From Vermamoeba vermiformis (Eukaryota; Tubulinea; Echinamoebida): a stretch of 64,000 nt of DNA. Below, in pieces: positions 10,377 to 21,239 of the stretch (positions are counted from its first letter, which is position 1; each line of letters starts with the position of its first letter). Position numbers and translations under genes: made by a program. Below the pieces are notes generated by a model. It made no database searches, was not told where the DNA came from, and saw only the letters and a list, made by a program, of their open reading frames with translations. The stretch is from contig JBEWZL010000095.1 of assembly GCA_045837725.1 (NCBI GenBank), positions 1 to 64,000 on the forward strand. Direction: 5' to 3'.

Positions 10377-12745
10377 CTAAACGACTTTGCGAATGGTCCA
10401 ATTGTCAAACAACCTGTTCAAAATCTTGTCGTAATTTCGTCCCGGAATGTACTTGAAAATGTGTAGCCAGACGTCGTGGGGAAATATTTGCAAAGATTGA
10501 CGTGCGTGGTGACGTGCAATGTTGAACAGGGTCACGATCAGATCGTTGTGGTACGTCCGTTGAATCGTCTTGTTTCTCGAAGTGTATTCATGAAGGAGTG
10601 GTTCATGAACGATGTCTGCCGTGACTGATATTTCCATTTTAGTAAGTGTAGTATTGGCGGTAAATAGTTCATGAATGACAGCTGATAATTCATCGTCGGA
10701 GAATTTGTGTTGCGAGTCGTTGATCTTCAAAGAGAATTGTTGCAAAGTTTCGTTTGACTTGAGGGCCTGCAATAAGCGCGTGACTTCCTTGTTTGGAAAT
10801 CGAAATCCGCTCACTTGCAACCGTTTGAGCGTGGTGTTAAATTTCAAAGATTCACTGAACGGCGTCAAGTCACTGTCAAGCTGTCCGATACTGAGTTCGG
10901 TTAAAGTCTTGTCGCTCGTCAATAATTTTTGCAAAGACTCCATTCCTTTTTTGGAAATATTTTGCTGCAATGAGACACTAGTAATTGTCTTGTTCATGAA
11001 CAGCTGATCAATCACGTGCTCGAGAAGACTGCCTGCACGTTCCTCGGCACATCCAAAAAAGGCAATTTCTTTAAGAGTCTTGTTGTTCTTCATTATTTCT
11101 ATAACAGGCAAAGGGTCCGAAATTTCACATTCACTGAACACCACGGACGTAATAAATTTGAATTTTCCGCTGCTGAGTCTTTCGTAAATAAATCGTGTTT
11201 CGCTTGGCTTCTCCTGGCTGCAGCACGAGTTAAATTCTAAAATTAACTTCGTGAGCCTGGTGCTGGTCTCGAGCACGTGATTCATCATTGCAATTCTTTT
11301 CGGTGAAATATTCGCAAAGTATCTGGCACACAAGACAATCGATTGGACTTTGGTCTGCGGGTCCAGCAGTGATTTGCAGAGCTGTTCATGAACGAGATCC
11401 GTGCCAGGGAAATCATGCGTTGTAAAGATTTTCATATTAATCGCGCAGTCTTTGCCGCACTCCATCGCCAATTGGGCATAAAAATTATTGCTGGCGATCA
11501 GCTGCAAGGGTTGTTAGAGACATAACCAAATTTGGTAATATGGTTTTGTTTACCTTGCCGGTACGTGTGTCCCAAGTCAGAAATTCTTGGAAATTTGAAC
11601 GAGTTTGTGGCAGAGTATGAAACCGATGGTAATATTCTTCAAATGGAAATGTCGTGCCGCTCTGGTCTTCTTGCTGCGTAACGGAAAATACAAAAATTAA
11701 TTTAAAATCATAATGAGGATATTATTATTAATCATTCATACTCTGAATAAATCATTGATTTTCACTGAAACGTTAATCCCCTTCGCTTGTTCTTTGGCCA
11801 GGTCCTGCAACAAAATCTTTCTCGTTGGGCCTTCATTTTCATGAATGACTCGCTCATTGGCATCAATAATCGCGTACTTGTATCTAGCAGGACTATATTA
11901 ATACTGCATCCTATTTCATAAATTTAACTCACTCTAGCGGAAATTTGCTTGGCGCTACAAAACAGTCCAATTCCCATTTGAGCACCGTGTACTGCATGGT
12001 CTTGCCGCGTAACGGGTCCCAACTACCGTAGTAAATTAATATATGATTCATATTAATTATGTAATACGTACTTTCCAAGAAAATTATTGTTTCCAAAGAT
12101 GACTACGCGACAACTTGGATGTGGTACAGTTGCTTTGACAACAAATTGAACTTGAATAGCGTCTTTAGGAGGTTCTAATCCATGAAATATATTAATATGA
12201 CACGTTTATAACAATATTTCCTCACTTACTGCCAAGCTGTTTTTTCTTTTCCTCCGATCGCCCAACGAGTTTTTCAATCTGGATCAACCAAGGCTCTGGC
12301 ATACCACTGTTGTATTCCTGGAGTATATTATCATATAAGTAACTATTTTATAGCTAAAAAGTGTCCTTACATTGTATTCATCAATTATTTGGATTAGTTT
12401 TCGTCCAGGCAAGATAAGCAACGTTCGATCGAGTTGTTCTTGTTCATAGCAAAGATTAAGGTGCGAGATATATTTATATTTAATCGTCATCTCGGATTTT
12501 TTCGTCATTGTGAGTTTAATAGAGCCTTCAAAAGCGCCATCCGTTGCTGGTGTCAATTTCAGAGCTCGATCCAGACGTCCTTTTCCAAGCTCGATTATAT
12601 CTCCCGTCACAAATAAATTGCTCTTCTCCGGGGCAGTAACATGAAAGCGAATTGTGATGTCACCTGCAGAATTTTGAATCAGATCTAGAGTTCGAAATTG
12701 CTTTTACAATTTAGTACTAGATTGAATTACCTGAATTAGCTTCCA
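10377..12745 (-). CDS. Two CBM20 starch-binding domains fused to C-terminal leucine-rich repeats
   Basis: Reading leftward from the ATG at 12745, eight exons give about 670 aa. Domain 1 (residues about 12-95) has IRFHVTAPEKSNLFVTGDI, IELG and KYKYI. Domain 2 (about 140-235) has IQVQFVVKATV, VVIFGNNNFLGNWDP (assembled across an intron), KWELDC and YKYAIIDANERVIHENEG. Both fit the CBM20 fold, which binds starch or glycogen; LGNWDP and YKY are its hallmarks. After a linker, residues about 300-670 form RNI-like leucine-rich repeats (TLTELSIGQL, TTLKRLQVSGF, ETLQQFSLKI) and end with a helical segment FPHDVWLHIFKYIPG. No signal peptide, so probably cytosolic: a glycogen-associated scaffold or sensor is plausible (inference). 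I see no kinase, phosphatase or glycosyl-hydrolase domain. Confidence 0.85.
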
Positions 12746-13203
12746 TATTTAGTCTTATGCTCTGGTGTATCGTTGGATATATTTTAAAAATTATTCAAAG
12801 CAAAATTATCTGCGGGGCAGAAAAATGCAGGAACGCTTGTGGAACTGCAAGCACTGAAAATCTAGTCGTCTTAGGTGTAGTGTCATTGATCGGCAATACG
12901 TTATTGGTATCGATTCCAGTTGTACCACCTTCTGTTCTAGTCTGTTTTAATAAAGAATAATTTCTTTTTCCGAAGAAGTACGAGCAAGCTAATTTGTATA
13001 CGCGGTATTTTCGAACAATACCTCTATCGATTGTCCTTCGAGTTAGGTAGCATTACTAATAAATAGAAAGAGACATCAGATCCTCGAATAACAATGTGTT
13101 TTGTAAAGGAAGAAACTACGACGTATTTATAATTAGAATTTTATTGTTTGTCGCTGGAAATATTTAATAAATGTAGAGGTACTATCTCACAATAACATTA
13201 CGC
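12746..13203. other. Spacer upstream of the CBM20-LRR gene
   Basis: AT-rich promoter and 3'-UTR DNA between two same-strand genes. No supported gene or repeat seen. Confidence 0.4.
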
Positions 13204-15791
13204 TTAGTAGTCGTCAGGTTGAGGGTGCTCTTCTTCGGCGAACACGATCTGCTTGCCATAAGAAAGCTTGTTGGCCTTTTCCTTGTTGTCATATACATCG
13301 ATCCAAATAGTGTACCATTCGCCCTTAGTTACACCTTCAACGGGCACGTTGAATGAGATCTCGCGATCTGTTTCGTTGACTTCGTGTCCTTGAACAATGA
13401 ATGACTCACCTATTAATAGATATAAATTAGTATGGTGGTGCATTATAATAATTCCGTATATTGATTTCATAGCCGAGTTGCCCAAAATATTGTAATGGAT
13501 CGGCTGTATCAGTATTTTTGTAACGGATGCACACTTACGTTGCGCGGGGTTTTCAAAATTGACTTCAACATAATAGCCAGGCTTAAGGGCGGGCACACGA
13601 GTGGTTTGACCGTTAACAGTCTGAGTCTCCTTCAACTTGTTGGAGCGCAACTTGAAGCGGTACTCGCTCGTGGGTTTATCGGACAATGAAATGGATCTAA
13701 AGAACAAATTATCAATACAAACATTCCCTTATTATTCGATACAAATCGAGTAAAGAGTTGGAATTAATCCAAATTATGGATAGATCCAGAAAAAAATTCG
13801 TTTCTGAGAATATTATTGAATAGTTGCCAATATTATGATCCTAATACTTACGTGCAGTGGACATGAACGCCGTTGTAATAAGGTCTGACGACTCTGTTGT
13901 ACTTCTCCAAGAAGTTCTTGACCAAAGTCTTAGTGTCTTCTTCAAGAGCCCTAATAAAATATATTAATTAGTTAGCTATAATATAATACTACTACGTCAT
14001 TATTATTATAGTAATCTTACTTGGCCTCTTCTTCTCTGCCCAATCTATAAAACAAGTTGACGAGCTCGTAAGTCTGACCAACTTCCAAGCTTTGACCCTT
14101 GCTCATTTCCTTGCTCCTATAGTCATATGATAAGCTATCTATATTTAATAACTATTTGATCTTACCTCTTCAAGGTAGCTTCAGCGGATTCGAAGTTGCC
14201 TTCGTTCAAGTAGTAGCCGCACTCAGCAATCAACAAAGGAACGGTCAAAATTAGTCGACGATCTTCGGGGATATCTATAATAAAATAATTATCAATATGA
14301 GTTCTAACAACGAGTAAATTCAACCGCTAAAATTTGCGGATCTGATTTGTAACGACCGAAAATGCTACTTTAAAATTAAGAATGATAGGAAAATATATTA
14401 CATGTATATTATATGATAAAATAACGTTACCGGTAATGCTTTGAATGGCTTCAAGAGACACATCCAAGTGTTTTTTGGCCTCGTCGTATTTGCCTTGCTC
14501 CAACAACAAATTGAACAGTCTGATGTTAGCCTCGAGCAGTCTAATGTCCTCGCTGTTCTCACGGACCATCACCGGCAGCACTGCTTTCATCAAGCTCTCA
14601 GCCTCGGAGAACTTTTTGAGTTCGCGCTTAATAATCGCGAGTTCGTTGGCGATCTTAATAAACAAGTCCTTAGACTCCAATGCGTCGAATATTCTGTCGG
14701 CAATAACGAAGCTTTCTTCGGCAATGCGTTCAGCTTCTTCCATACGGTTCTAAAAAAGGAAAAATTATAAAAAAATTCAAAAATATAATTGTAAAATCAA
14801 CTAAATACAATCCAATGCTTATATTAATACTTAAAGACCATTAGTATCGAATAAATTAATTTTTGTCGATTGATTCAATACTAAAATCAGAATTCAACAT
14901 ACCTGATTGATGTACAAGCTGGTCAAGTTGCTCAACAAAGCAGCATGACCGTTGGTGTTAGGAGCACTGCGAGCGACGACGTCAACAGCTCTATATAAAA
15001 ATTAGCGTTATATTCCATTCTCAGCCCGGATCGCGATCAAAAAAGTCTTACTCTTCGAGAAGATCTGAAGCGTCACGCCATTTGCCTTGAGTAGTCAAAA
15101 TATCGAATAATACGCCCAAAACAATTCCAGAAAATTCGTCGTCAACGCCAACAGTTTGTTTGCAGTAGTTGTAAGCTTGTTTAGCAAGAACTTCTCCCAG
15201 ATGCATATCACCAGCTGATAATTCGTTAATAATGCTAGAAAAAATCATAATATGATATTGTATGATTATAGAGTATTATAATCATGTTTGATTGTTGGAG
15301 GATCTCGTGACTTCACGAAAATATTTTTTATGACAAATACTTACCCTTCATGGCAGCATCGATTTGCATGATCATTTGTTGCAGTGCCATTTGTACTATA
15401 TTAAAAATATTATTAATAAATTAGAAATACTAATACAAAATCAAGATCGACAAGAAAACAAGATCTACTGAAAATAATAAGAAAAGCAATATTTTAATTA
15501 TAATTATATTTTAACCTTACCCTCTCTTCGCTTAGAATCCATAGGCATGCCAGGTTGGCCGCCGTGAGCGGGAGATCTGGGAGGAGATTGAGACTTGACA
15601 GAGCTGGATGAAGAGCGCAACGAGGCAGATTTGCCTTTACGAGCACCACGGCCCTTAGTAGGACCTGTTTCGGGCTGGCCACGGTTAGATCCGTCGCCGA
15701 CCAAGTAACCCACAACGGCGAGTGTGGCGAATCCAGCAATCGCGGCAGCGGCATGCCACCATCGGAATCGTCCTCCAAAGTTTTCTTCCAT
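13204..15791 (-). CDS. Membrane-anchored TPR-repeat protein
   Basis: About ten exons run leftward from the ATG at 15791. The N-terminus MEENFGGRFRWWH precedes one hydrophobic segment (AAAAIAGFATLAVVGYLVG, residues ~14-32). A ~55-residue basic, Ser/Pro-rich linker (KGRGARKGKSA, SPPRSPAHGG) follows. Next come several tetratricopeptide-like helix pairs, e.g. AKQAYNYCKQTVGVDDE, ERIAEESFVIADRIFDALES, KYDEAKKHLDVSLEAIQSI and NFESAEATLKR. The C-terminal ~130 residues look like a beta-sandwich (YRFKLRSNKL, GYYVEVNFENPAQR, GEWYTIWIDVYDN) and end EEEHPQPDDY. A signal-anchor with cytosolic TPRs suggests a docking protein on an organelle surface (inference). The exon 2/3 join uses an acceptor at TTATCAG near 15215, which is the one that keeps the frame. 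Family not recognised beyond the TPR. Confidence 0.75.
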
Positions 15792-16207
15792 GGTAGTATA
15801 TTTAAGTGTGGTTCACTAGAGCAAGAAGAAAAACAGAAAGGGATCGCAAAAAAAAAATGATTTCACCTTGTTTCTTTCGTTCATGAAGCACAATACAACT
15901 TGCAAAAATGATCAAAATAATAATGCGCTATTAGATTGTACAAAGAGGCGAGCAACCGCCTCAATGCTTTGACGTTTTTACAAAAAGTTTATTATTTTTT
16001 TATTTATTAACATGACCTAGCGATGCAGGCAGTTAATATTAGTAACATAATAATTTATAAATCGGCGAGTATTAATAATTATCGCATAGAGTAAATTATA
16101 TCAAAATTATTTTCGCACGTGCTAAATTGACCCCACAAGCCAGCCAATAGTCCCACTAACTTATTTAACCTATCACAACATCTTCTATATGTCCTGCCAA
16201 TCAGCGA
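15792..16207. other. Divergent promoter region
   Basis: 416 bp between the TPR-protein start (minus) and the membrane-protein start (plus). Very AT-rich (runs near 15990 and 16040-16110). It presumably holds both promoters; no gene seen. Confidence 0.4.
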
Positions 16208-17846
16208 ATGCAATTTTTTGCCTTGGCTGTCAGCATTATCACAATCTTAGGACTGCTATTGAGGCTAATCCGCCCCAAACGCCCCAAGAAAACTGTACAC
16301 TTGACTACATGCACAACTCCAAGCAGCGCATTAATAGACAATATTCCACCTGTAAGTAGACCTTTATTTCATTTTATTTATTAATCTTGAAATTTAGGAA
16401 GTTTTAATTACAATCATGCAGCAAGATACTGCTACTATGATGGCGTGGCAATCAGTTAGCAAATATTGGCGATATTTAGCAACAGATATAAACGTTGCGT
16501 TGAATTTTATTCTAGCACATCTGCTCGAGTCAAAGTAAGTTCACATTTACTCGTACAAATATCAGATAGGTGTTAATTAATAACTTTTATTGCTTCTTCT
16601 AGAAAGATTTTCGTTGACGAGGTCCACCGCTTGAAGTTGAATCCATTACACGCAAAACAGCCGGATCCATACGATCTCCCGGTACTCGTAAGCGTCGGAT
16701 AATATTTTTGCTATCTTAATAGGCAAATAACTTTTAGTTAAGACTGATGCCGAAGTACAAGAATACTTGGCAGATCTGCACGAAGTAACAAAACGAAACA
16801 GGCGACTAATTGAGTTCGATTACTCTCAATGGCAAGAACTTTACGCTAACTACTATCACACGAGATTTTTAGAGGATAAAGAGCGAAAATTGCTATCGCA
16901 GTAAGCTAAATGCGGTTTTTTTTTTCAAAATTATTTCTTAACTCTGTTAGGTTCATTGTAAAATGTGATCTCGGGACAATACCTAATTGTCAAGTTCAAT
17001 ATAGAGTAAGTAATCGTACGATTATTATTCAAGTTTTGGCGTTAACAAGATCTAGGTCAAAAAACGTTCGCCTGGATGTGGTCAAATTTACTTCAATCTG
17101 GAAGAATATCTCGTGACGGGATTGGGCGTCGATACGCCCGCACTATTTGTTCGAGTAAACAACCCATTGGTGCTATCTCGTAAGTCGAACAATTTTATTT
17201 CAGAGAATCCACTCGGATCTGATCCACCTTTGTAGTCTTTATCTTTCCAAATTCATGGGAGTTACTCTTCGTACTGGCTCGGTTGATAGCATTCCCTTGG
17301 TGCATGTTACTCTTCATTACGTTACTGCCTCAGTACATTCTTGCTGCAATTGACTACGTGCCTCTATTAATCAGTACTTGGGACGCAATTGCAGATATGA
17401 CGCCCAGCGGAATAATTATTGGACCGTTGTGGACAGTTACAACGCTAGTTCTAGTGCCTTGGCTGACCTGGCCGTACTCGCTTTCTTTTTTTAGTAACGT
17501 CGCCCTGCTGAAGATGCTTTATTTCTATCAAAACGAAGTATATGGATATATTAATAATAAGGTATTTACTGAGCGAGAAAGAACTGCGACTGGTCTATTT
17601 TTAGCTCTCAATGTACTGGCATCATTGGATCTGAAAAACGTAATCTCGATCGGCAATATAATATGGAGAGCGATGGAACTGGCATTCTGTACTTTCTTAT
17701 CACTATTCTACATTCGTATTCGCAAGGCAGTGGACAAACACACCAGATCCGGACCATCCTTCCCAAAACTACCAAACTTGGACTTCGACTACAAATTTTT
17801 GGCTCCTATTGGGATATTAGCGTTGTATTATGCATCGTGGACATAA
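16208..17846 (+). CDS. Multi-pass membrane protein of unknown family
   Basis: Eight exons give about 437 aa. The N-terminus (MQFFALAVSIITILGLLLRL) is a signal-anchor followed by RPKRPKK. Residues about 50-240 are soluble, with charged helices (KRNRRLIEFDYSQWQELY) and a Cys-containing segment (KKRSPGCGQIYFNLEEYL). The C-terminal ~200 residues carry about five or six hydrophobic helices (WELLFVLARLIAFPWCMLLF, GIIIGPLWTVTTLVLVPWLT, TGLFLALNVLASL, AFCTFLSLFYI, FLAPIGILALYYASW). Exon phases fit when the acceptor near 16745 is taken as GTTAAG. I do not recognise the family, and no transporter or channel motif stands out. Confidence 0.7.
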
Positions 17847-17954
17847 AATCGACAAGAGCGACACCAAGGCCACCGACAATTCTAGCTGAAAGTCGGATGT
17901 CCAACCAATGACGATTAAAGCGGAGATCAACTGCTTTAGTTAGTAAACTACTAC

Positions 17955-18035
17955 AAAACCAGCGGCGGCAAATCTCCGTTAGCGCGCAAGATTCGCACAA
18001 CGACACGTGCGCTTGTGAATTGGGTGCACAAAGTT
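17955..18035 (+). promoter_or_regulatory. LU-gene promoter module, copy A (G-box type)
   Basis: Contains GCGGCAAATCTCCG, CACGTG (18004-18009), TTGTGAATTG and GCACAAAGTT in that order. All four blocks recur in the same order before the gene at 19389, with CACGTG 106 bp (here) and 100 bp (there) from the ATG. The flanking DNA differs, so the blocks are likely functional sites for a bHLH/bZIP-type factor (inference) or a recently copied promoter. Confidence 0.6.
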
Positions 18036-18109
18036 AATCAAACGAAAATTTCCAAATTTTCATCATTATCCAATTCCTCGCCCACAACTCAACTTCGACT
18101 CTTGTTTCA

Positions 18110-18508
18110 ATGCACATGTCGCAGCAATTTGTCGTACTCTTCGTCTTGCTAGCCCTCGTTGCAGCAACTTCTGCCAGTCTTACATGCTACTCTGGTGTTG
18201 GAAATACCGTTACCACTACCACTGTGGAGGATCCAACATACATCTGCCTCAGATACGACTTTACTTGCTCCCCCAGTGATGGCGCCTGCACCGCTGAAGA
18301 AGGAGCCAAAGGTGTTACCAAAACGGCGTATATCGTAAGCACCCAAGACACATGCAATACAATGCGAGCCAATCCGACACTTTATCGCAACGTATATTGC
18401 TGCTCAACCAACCAGTGCAATGCTCCTATCGGCTCCACTAGCTTTGGAGTTGTCGTGGCTCCGGTCCTCAGCTTGGTTTCAATGACCGCCCTCTATTTGG
18501 CATTGTAA
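18110..18508 (+). CDS. Secreted GPI-type LU (Ly6/uPAR-like) protein
   Basis: Single exon, 132 aa. An N-terminal signal peptide (FVVLFVLLALVAATSAS) precedes a ~80-residue domain starting LTCYSG and ending CCSTNQCNAP. A short Ser/Val-rich hydrophobic tail (VLSLVSMTALYLAL) fits a GPI-attachment signal. Eight cysteines, a first Cys two residues into the mature protein and the terminal CCxTNxCN match the Ly6/uPAR three-finger signature. The likely location is the outer face of the plasma membrane; the ligand is unknown. Translation could also start at the second Met (MSQQF). Closest relative in the window is the gene at 20615; a third LU domain ends the protein at 19389. The LU family is best known in animals, so convergence should be considered. 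Confidence 0.8.
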   Translation: MHMSQQFVVLFVLLALVAATSASLTCYSGVGNTVTTTTVEDPTYICLRYDFTCSPSDGACTAEEGAKGVTKTAYIVSTQDTCNTMRANPTLYRNVYCCSTNQCNAPIGSTSFGVVVAPVLSLVSMTALYLAL

Positions 18509-19388
18509 TTCACTCTTGAAGAATTGTTACAAACTTCAAGTTTGACATCAATAAACATGCTCAATAAACCGTAGTTTCGAATCATTGTGCAAGCAATCTG
18601 ATGGATTAATTGTTTCTTAATGGCCGGGCTACAACTTGACACCGGAACACAAAGTTTCGGGCCCGAAATGATTCACAACAGCCCAAAAAAGACATGAACG
18701 AGAAGAATGTGCCATGATCACAACGTTAAGTCTGTCTAATTCACCAACTTCCTACTCTATCGATAACGTCAATGCGCATTAATTGATTTCGAAATCGATG
18801 CTAATCAATCAAATGACAAAAAACTATTTTAGTTGTTTAAATTTTGGCCTCGTGGAACAAGAGTTCGCCTATCGAACTACGGCAACGGGCTTTAATATAA
18901 GCTTGTTAGGAGATTTGAGTGGAATGATCGAGTTCTGTACAGGTACGGTTTGTGATCGGCTGTAATCTGGGAAAATTAGTCAAGTGAATTATAAATGTCA
19001 TACATATTTGCAAAATAATTATTAGGACAAAACCGTAATTTTAGTACAGCTCGAGCTAATTTTTAAAAAATAAAAAAAAAATTATCCCTCTTTTCCTTTA
19101 GATCGCAGAGCAGCGGACCAATTAATTTCTTAATTGATGTAGGTGCTTATGGTGCCAAAATAGAAGATTCAAATGATTACAGCGAAGATCCACCAGATTG
19201 GGGTGTCGCGCTGATTTTGATTCATTCAAACAACAAAACCTGTAGCGGCAAATCTCCGCCAGGCAAGCGCGGAAACTCCGAACAACGACACGTGCGCTGT
19301 GAATTGTCCACGGCGCACAAAGTTGCGCCTATTTAATCGAGTGTTATTCTTTTTTGCTCAATAACACAAACACAGCCACTGCCAAAAC
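18509..19388. other. Long spacer with relic-looking promoter blocks
   Basis: 880 bp. Near 18640-18670 it contains ACACAAAGTTT directly beside a perfect 14-bp palindrome (18655-18668), recalling the CACAAAGTT block of the LU promoters. The right end (about 19235-19330) is the promoter module of the next gene. No intact gene is seen; the left half may be a dead family member's promoter. Confidence 0.4.
19244..19324 (+). promoter_or_regulatory. LU-gene promoter module, copy B
   Basis: GCGGCAAATCTCCG, then CACGTG at 19289-19294 within ACAACGACACGTGCGCT, TGTGAATTG and GCACAAAGTT. Same block order as copy A, 100 bp before the ATG at 19389. Confidence 0.6.
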
Positions 19389-20386
19389 ATGCACACGCAA
19401 CGCGCTATATTCTTCTTCGTCTTAGCTTTAGCCGCGCCGCTAGCCCTGGCACAAAACTGCTACATCGCAAATACAAAATCTTCAGGGCTAACTCAATGCC
19501 AAGCCCCGCCGTTCTTCACCCGCGTTGATTTTTCAACTTCTAATGGCTGTTCCTATTCATATTGCAGTGCGAATATTACCAACAACGGCATTCAAGGCGA
19601 TCAATTTACCGGGTACACTACGGATTTCAACGCGATCCCAAAACCACTCAAGTACGTCCAATTGCAGTACTATAGTGACGTTCAATGCTTGAACCCGAAG
19701 AGAATGGAATTCCTTACCGATTCTCCCTGCGGCACGGAAACAAGTAAGAACATAATATAAGATCTCAATATCATTTTTTTAATATTTTGGCAGGTTTTTA
19801 CGCAACGTGCAACCAAACGCATGCTCGAGTGATTCAATACTCGTACGGCTGCAGTGCCGTGGTGCAAGACAGCACATATACTCTAAACCAATGTGCTGGT
19901 GGTCCTGACGAATTCGTCGTGGCCAGTTGCGGAACATCCGGATCTGCTCCGAACACTTCTCCTGTACCTACACCTAGCAGCTCACCACGCCCCTCTTATA
20001 CACCGTACTACTATCCTCCTATCACTAGACGTGCTACTCCACTCTCTTGCTATTTTAACGCGTCCTCAACCTCGATCACGCTGTACAATGTTACAGATGC
20101 GAGTCTGATGTGCGGTCGCTACACATTTATATGCCCTCGCAATGTTACATACTGCACTGAAGGGTCGGGTATCACCGTTTTTACTTCTATTAGCAAAGAT
20201 ACTTGCCAGTTTCTGATGCAAAGTCCTCAGTATCGCGACGTGATCTGCTGCGACACGAACTACTGCAATGGCCCTGGCTACTCGACACCTAATGTTAGCG
20301 GTGGTACTGCTATTGTTCCGTCGCTGGCTCTAGTCGTCATGATTACCTTATTTGCTTATCTACGTGACATTGTAATGCAAAAATAA
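19389..20386 (+). CDS. Two-domain secreted surface protein: Cys-rich domain plus C-terminal LU domain
   Basis: Two exons with a short intron (donor GTAAGAAC near 19744, acceptor TTGGCAG near 19794). A signal peptide (AIFFFVLALAAPLALA) is followed by a Cys-rich domain of ~170 residues (NCYIANTKSS ... CNQTHARVIQYSYGCSAV ... FVVASCG). A Pro/Ser-rich linker (NTSPVPTPSSSPRPSYTP) leads to an LU-like domain (LSCYFNASS ... ICCDTNYCNGP) and a hydrophobic tail suggesting GPI attachment. The tail continues a few residues further (YLRDIVMQK), which is atypical for a GPI signal and could mean a single membrane span. The N-terminal domain is shared with the gene at 21240 and the exon at 24790. Ligand and role are unknown; cell-surface recognition is inference. 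Confidence 0.8.
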
Positions 20387-20441
20387 ATGCATTACACCTA
20401 AATAAGGTGCTTGATTATAAACGAAAAGCGCTGATTATGGA

Positions 20442-20525
20442 TCGGATCTGACACGTGTCATTCTGTCGGCGATCATTTGTGATTCGGAGTAAGTTGCGTT
20501 CGGTTCACAAAGTTGAGTCGGACAC
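20442..20525 (+). promoter_or_regulatory. LU-gene promoter module, copy C
   Basis: CACGTG at 20452-20457 inside the palindrome TGACACGTGTCA (20449-20460), then ATCATTTGTGATTCGG, AAGTTGC and TTCACAAAGTTGAG. It pairs with copy D, with CACGTG 163 bp from the ATG here and 159 bp there. Confidence 0.6.
20449..20460. promoter_or_regulatory. Palindromic G-box TGACACGTGTCA
   Basis: Perfect 12-bp palindrome upstream of the LU gene at 20615. The same 12-mer occurs in introns of two tandem hydrolase genes, with one variant in a third. Palindromic CACGTG cores are bound by bHLH and bZIP dimers in other eukaryotes; the factor here is not known. Confidence 0.55.
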
Positions 20526-20614
20526 AAAGTTAAAATAACCGTGAACTAAAATAAACAGAGATATATTATTATATTACTTCAATTCCCAATCTACAGTCAC
20601 ATCTCCTTCTTCAA

Positions 20615-21001
20615 ATGATTCGTAACCTCGTTCTTGCAATTCTTCTTGCAATTGCTACGGCAACTGCTGCAGAATTAACATGCTACAGTGGCTCGGGCAA
20701 CTCCATCACGACTACCACAACGCAAGATCCAGATGCGGTCTGCATTAGATACGAATTCACGTGTACTCCCGGCTCTTGCAATTCTGACGAAGTAGCCAAC
20801 AAGGTCACTAAAACAGCCTATGCAATGACCAACACAGAGTCCTGCAACAATTTGAGGAACAGTCCGACCATCATCCGCAACCTCCTCTGCTGCTCAACGA
20901 ATAAGTGCAATGCGCCGATCGGCTCAACTAGCACCGCCCGCACTGCCATTCCTTCAATCGTCTTGGTCTCTGCCACTGCTGTAGTACTGTTTGCTTTGTA
21001 A
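20615..21001 (+). CDS. Secreted GPI-type LU protein, paralog of 18110 gene
   Basis: Single exon, 128 aa. Signal peptide (LVLAILLAIATATA), LU domain starting LTCYSGSGN and ending CCSTNKCNAPIGSTS, and a hydrophobic tail (IPSIVLVSATAVVLFAL) suited to GPI attachment. It closely follows the 18110 product, sharing LTCYSG, a Thr run, KTAY and CCSTN-CNAPIGSTS, with the same eight-Cys spacing. Surface location is inferred. An AATAAA lies just after the stop. Confidence 0.8.
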   Translation: MIRNLVLAILLAIATATAAELTCYSGSGNSITTTTTQDPDAVCIRYEFTCTPGSCNSDEVANKVTKTAYAMTNTESCNNLRNSPTIIRNLLCCSTNKCNAPIGSTSTARTAIPSIVLVSATAVVLFAL

Positions 21002-21069
21002 AAGACCAAATAAACGGATCCGGACTGGACAGTAAACTACTCAGATACTCGTAAATCATATCGGCGGTA

Positions 21070-21175
21070 AAACGCCGCAACACGTGATTGCGGGATAAAC
21101 CCGCTATTGAACATTAATCATTGTGAATCGGAAGCAAGTTGTCTCTCGATCACAGAGTTACCACGAAAAGAATCA
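21070..21175 (+). promoter_or_regulatory. LU-cluster promoter module, copy D
   Basis: CACGTG at 21081-21086, then ATCATTGTGAATCGG, AAGTTG and GATCACAGAGTTACC. This is block-for-block like copy C before the gene at 20615. Confidence 0.55.
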
Positions 21176-21239
21176 CAATGTTACGAAGATTTAAAAAGAA
21201 TAGCTGACAAATTAATTTTATGATCTTATTATCAACAAC

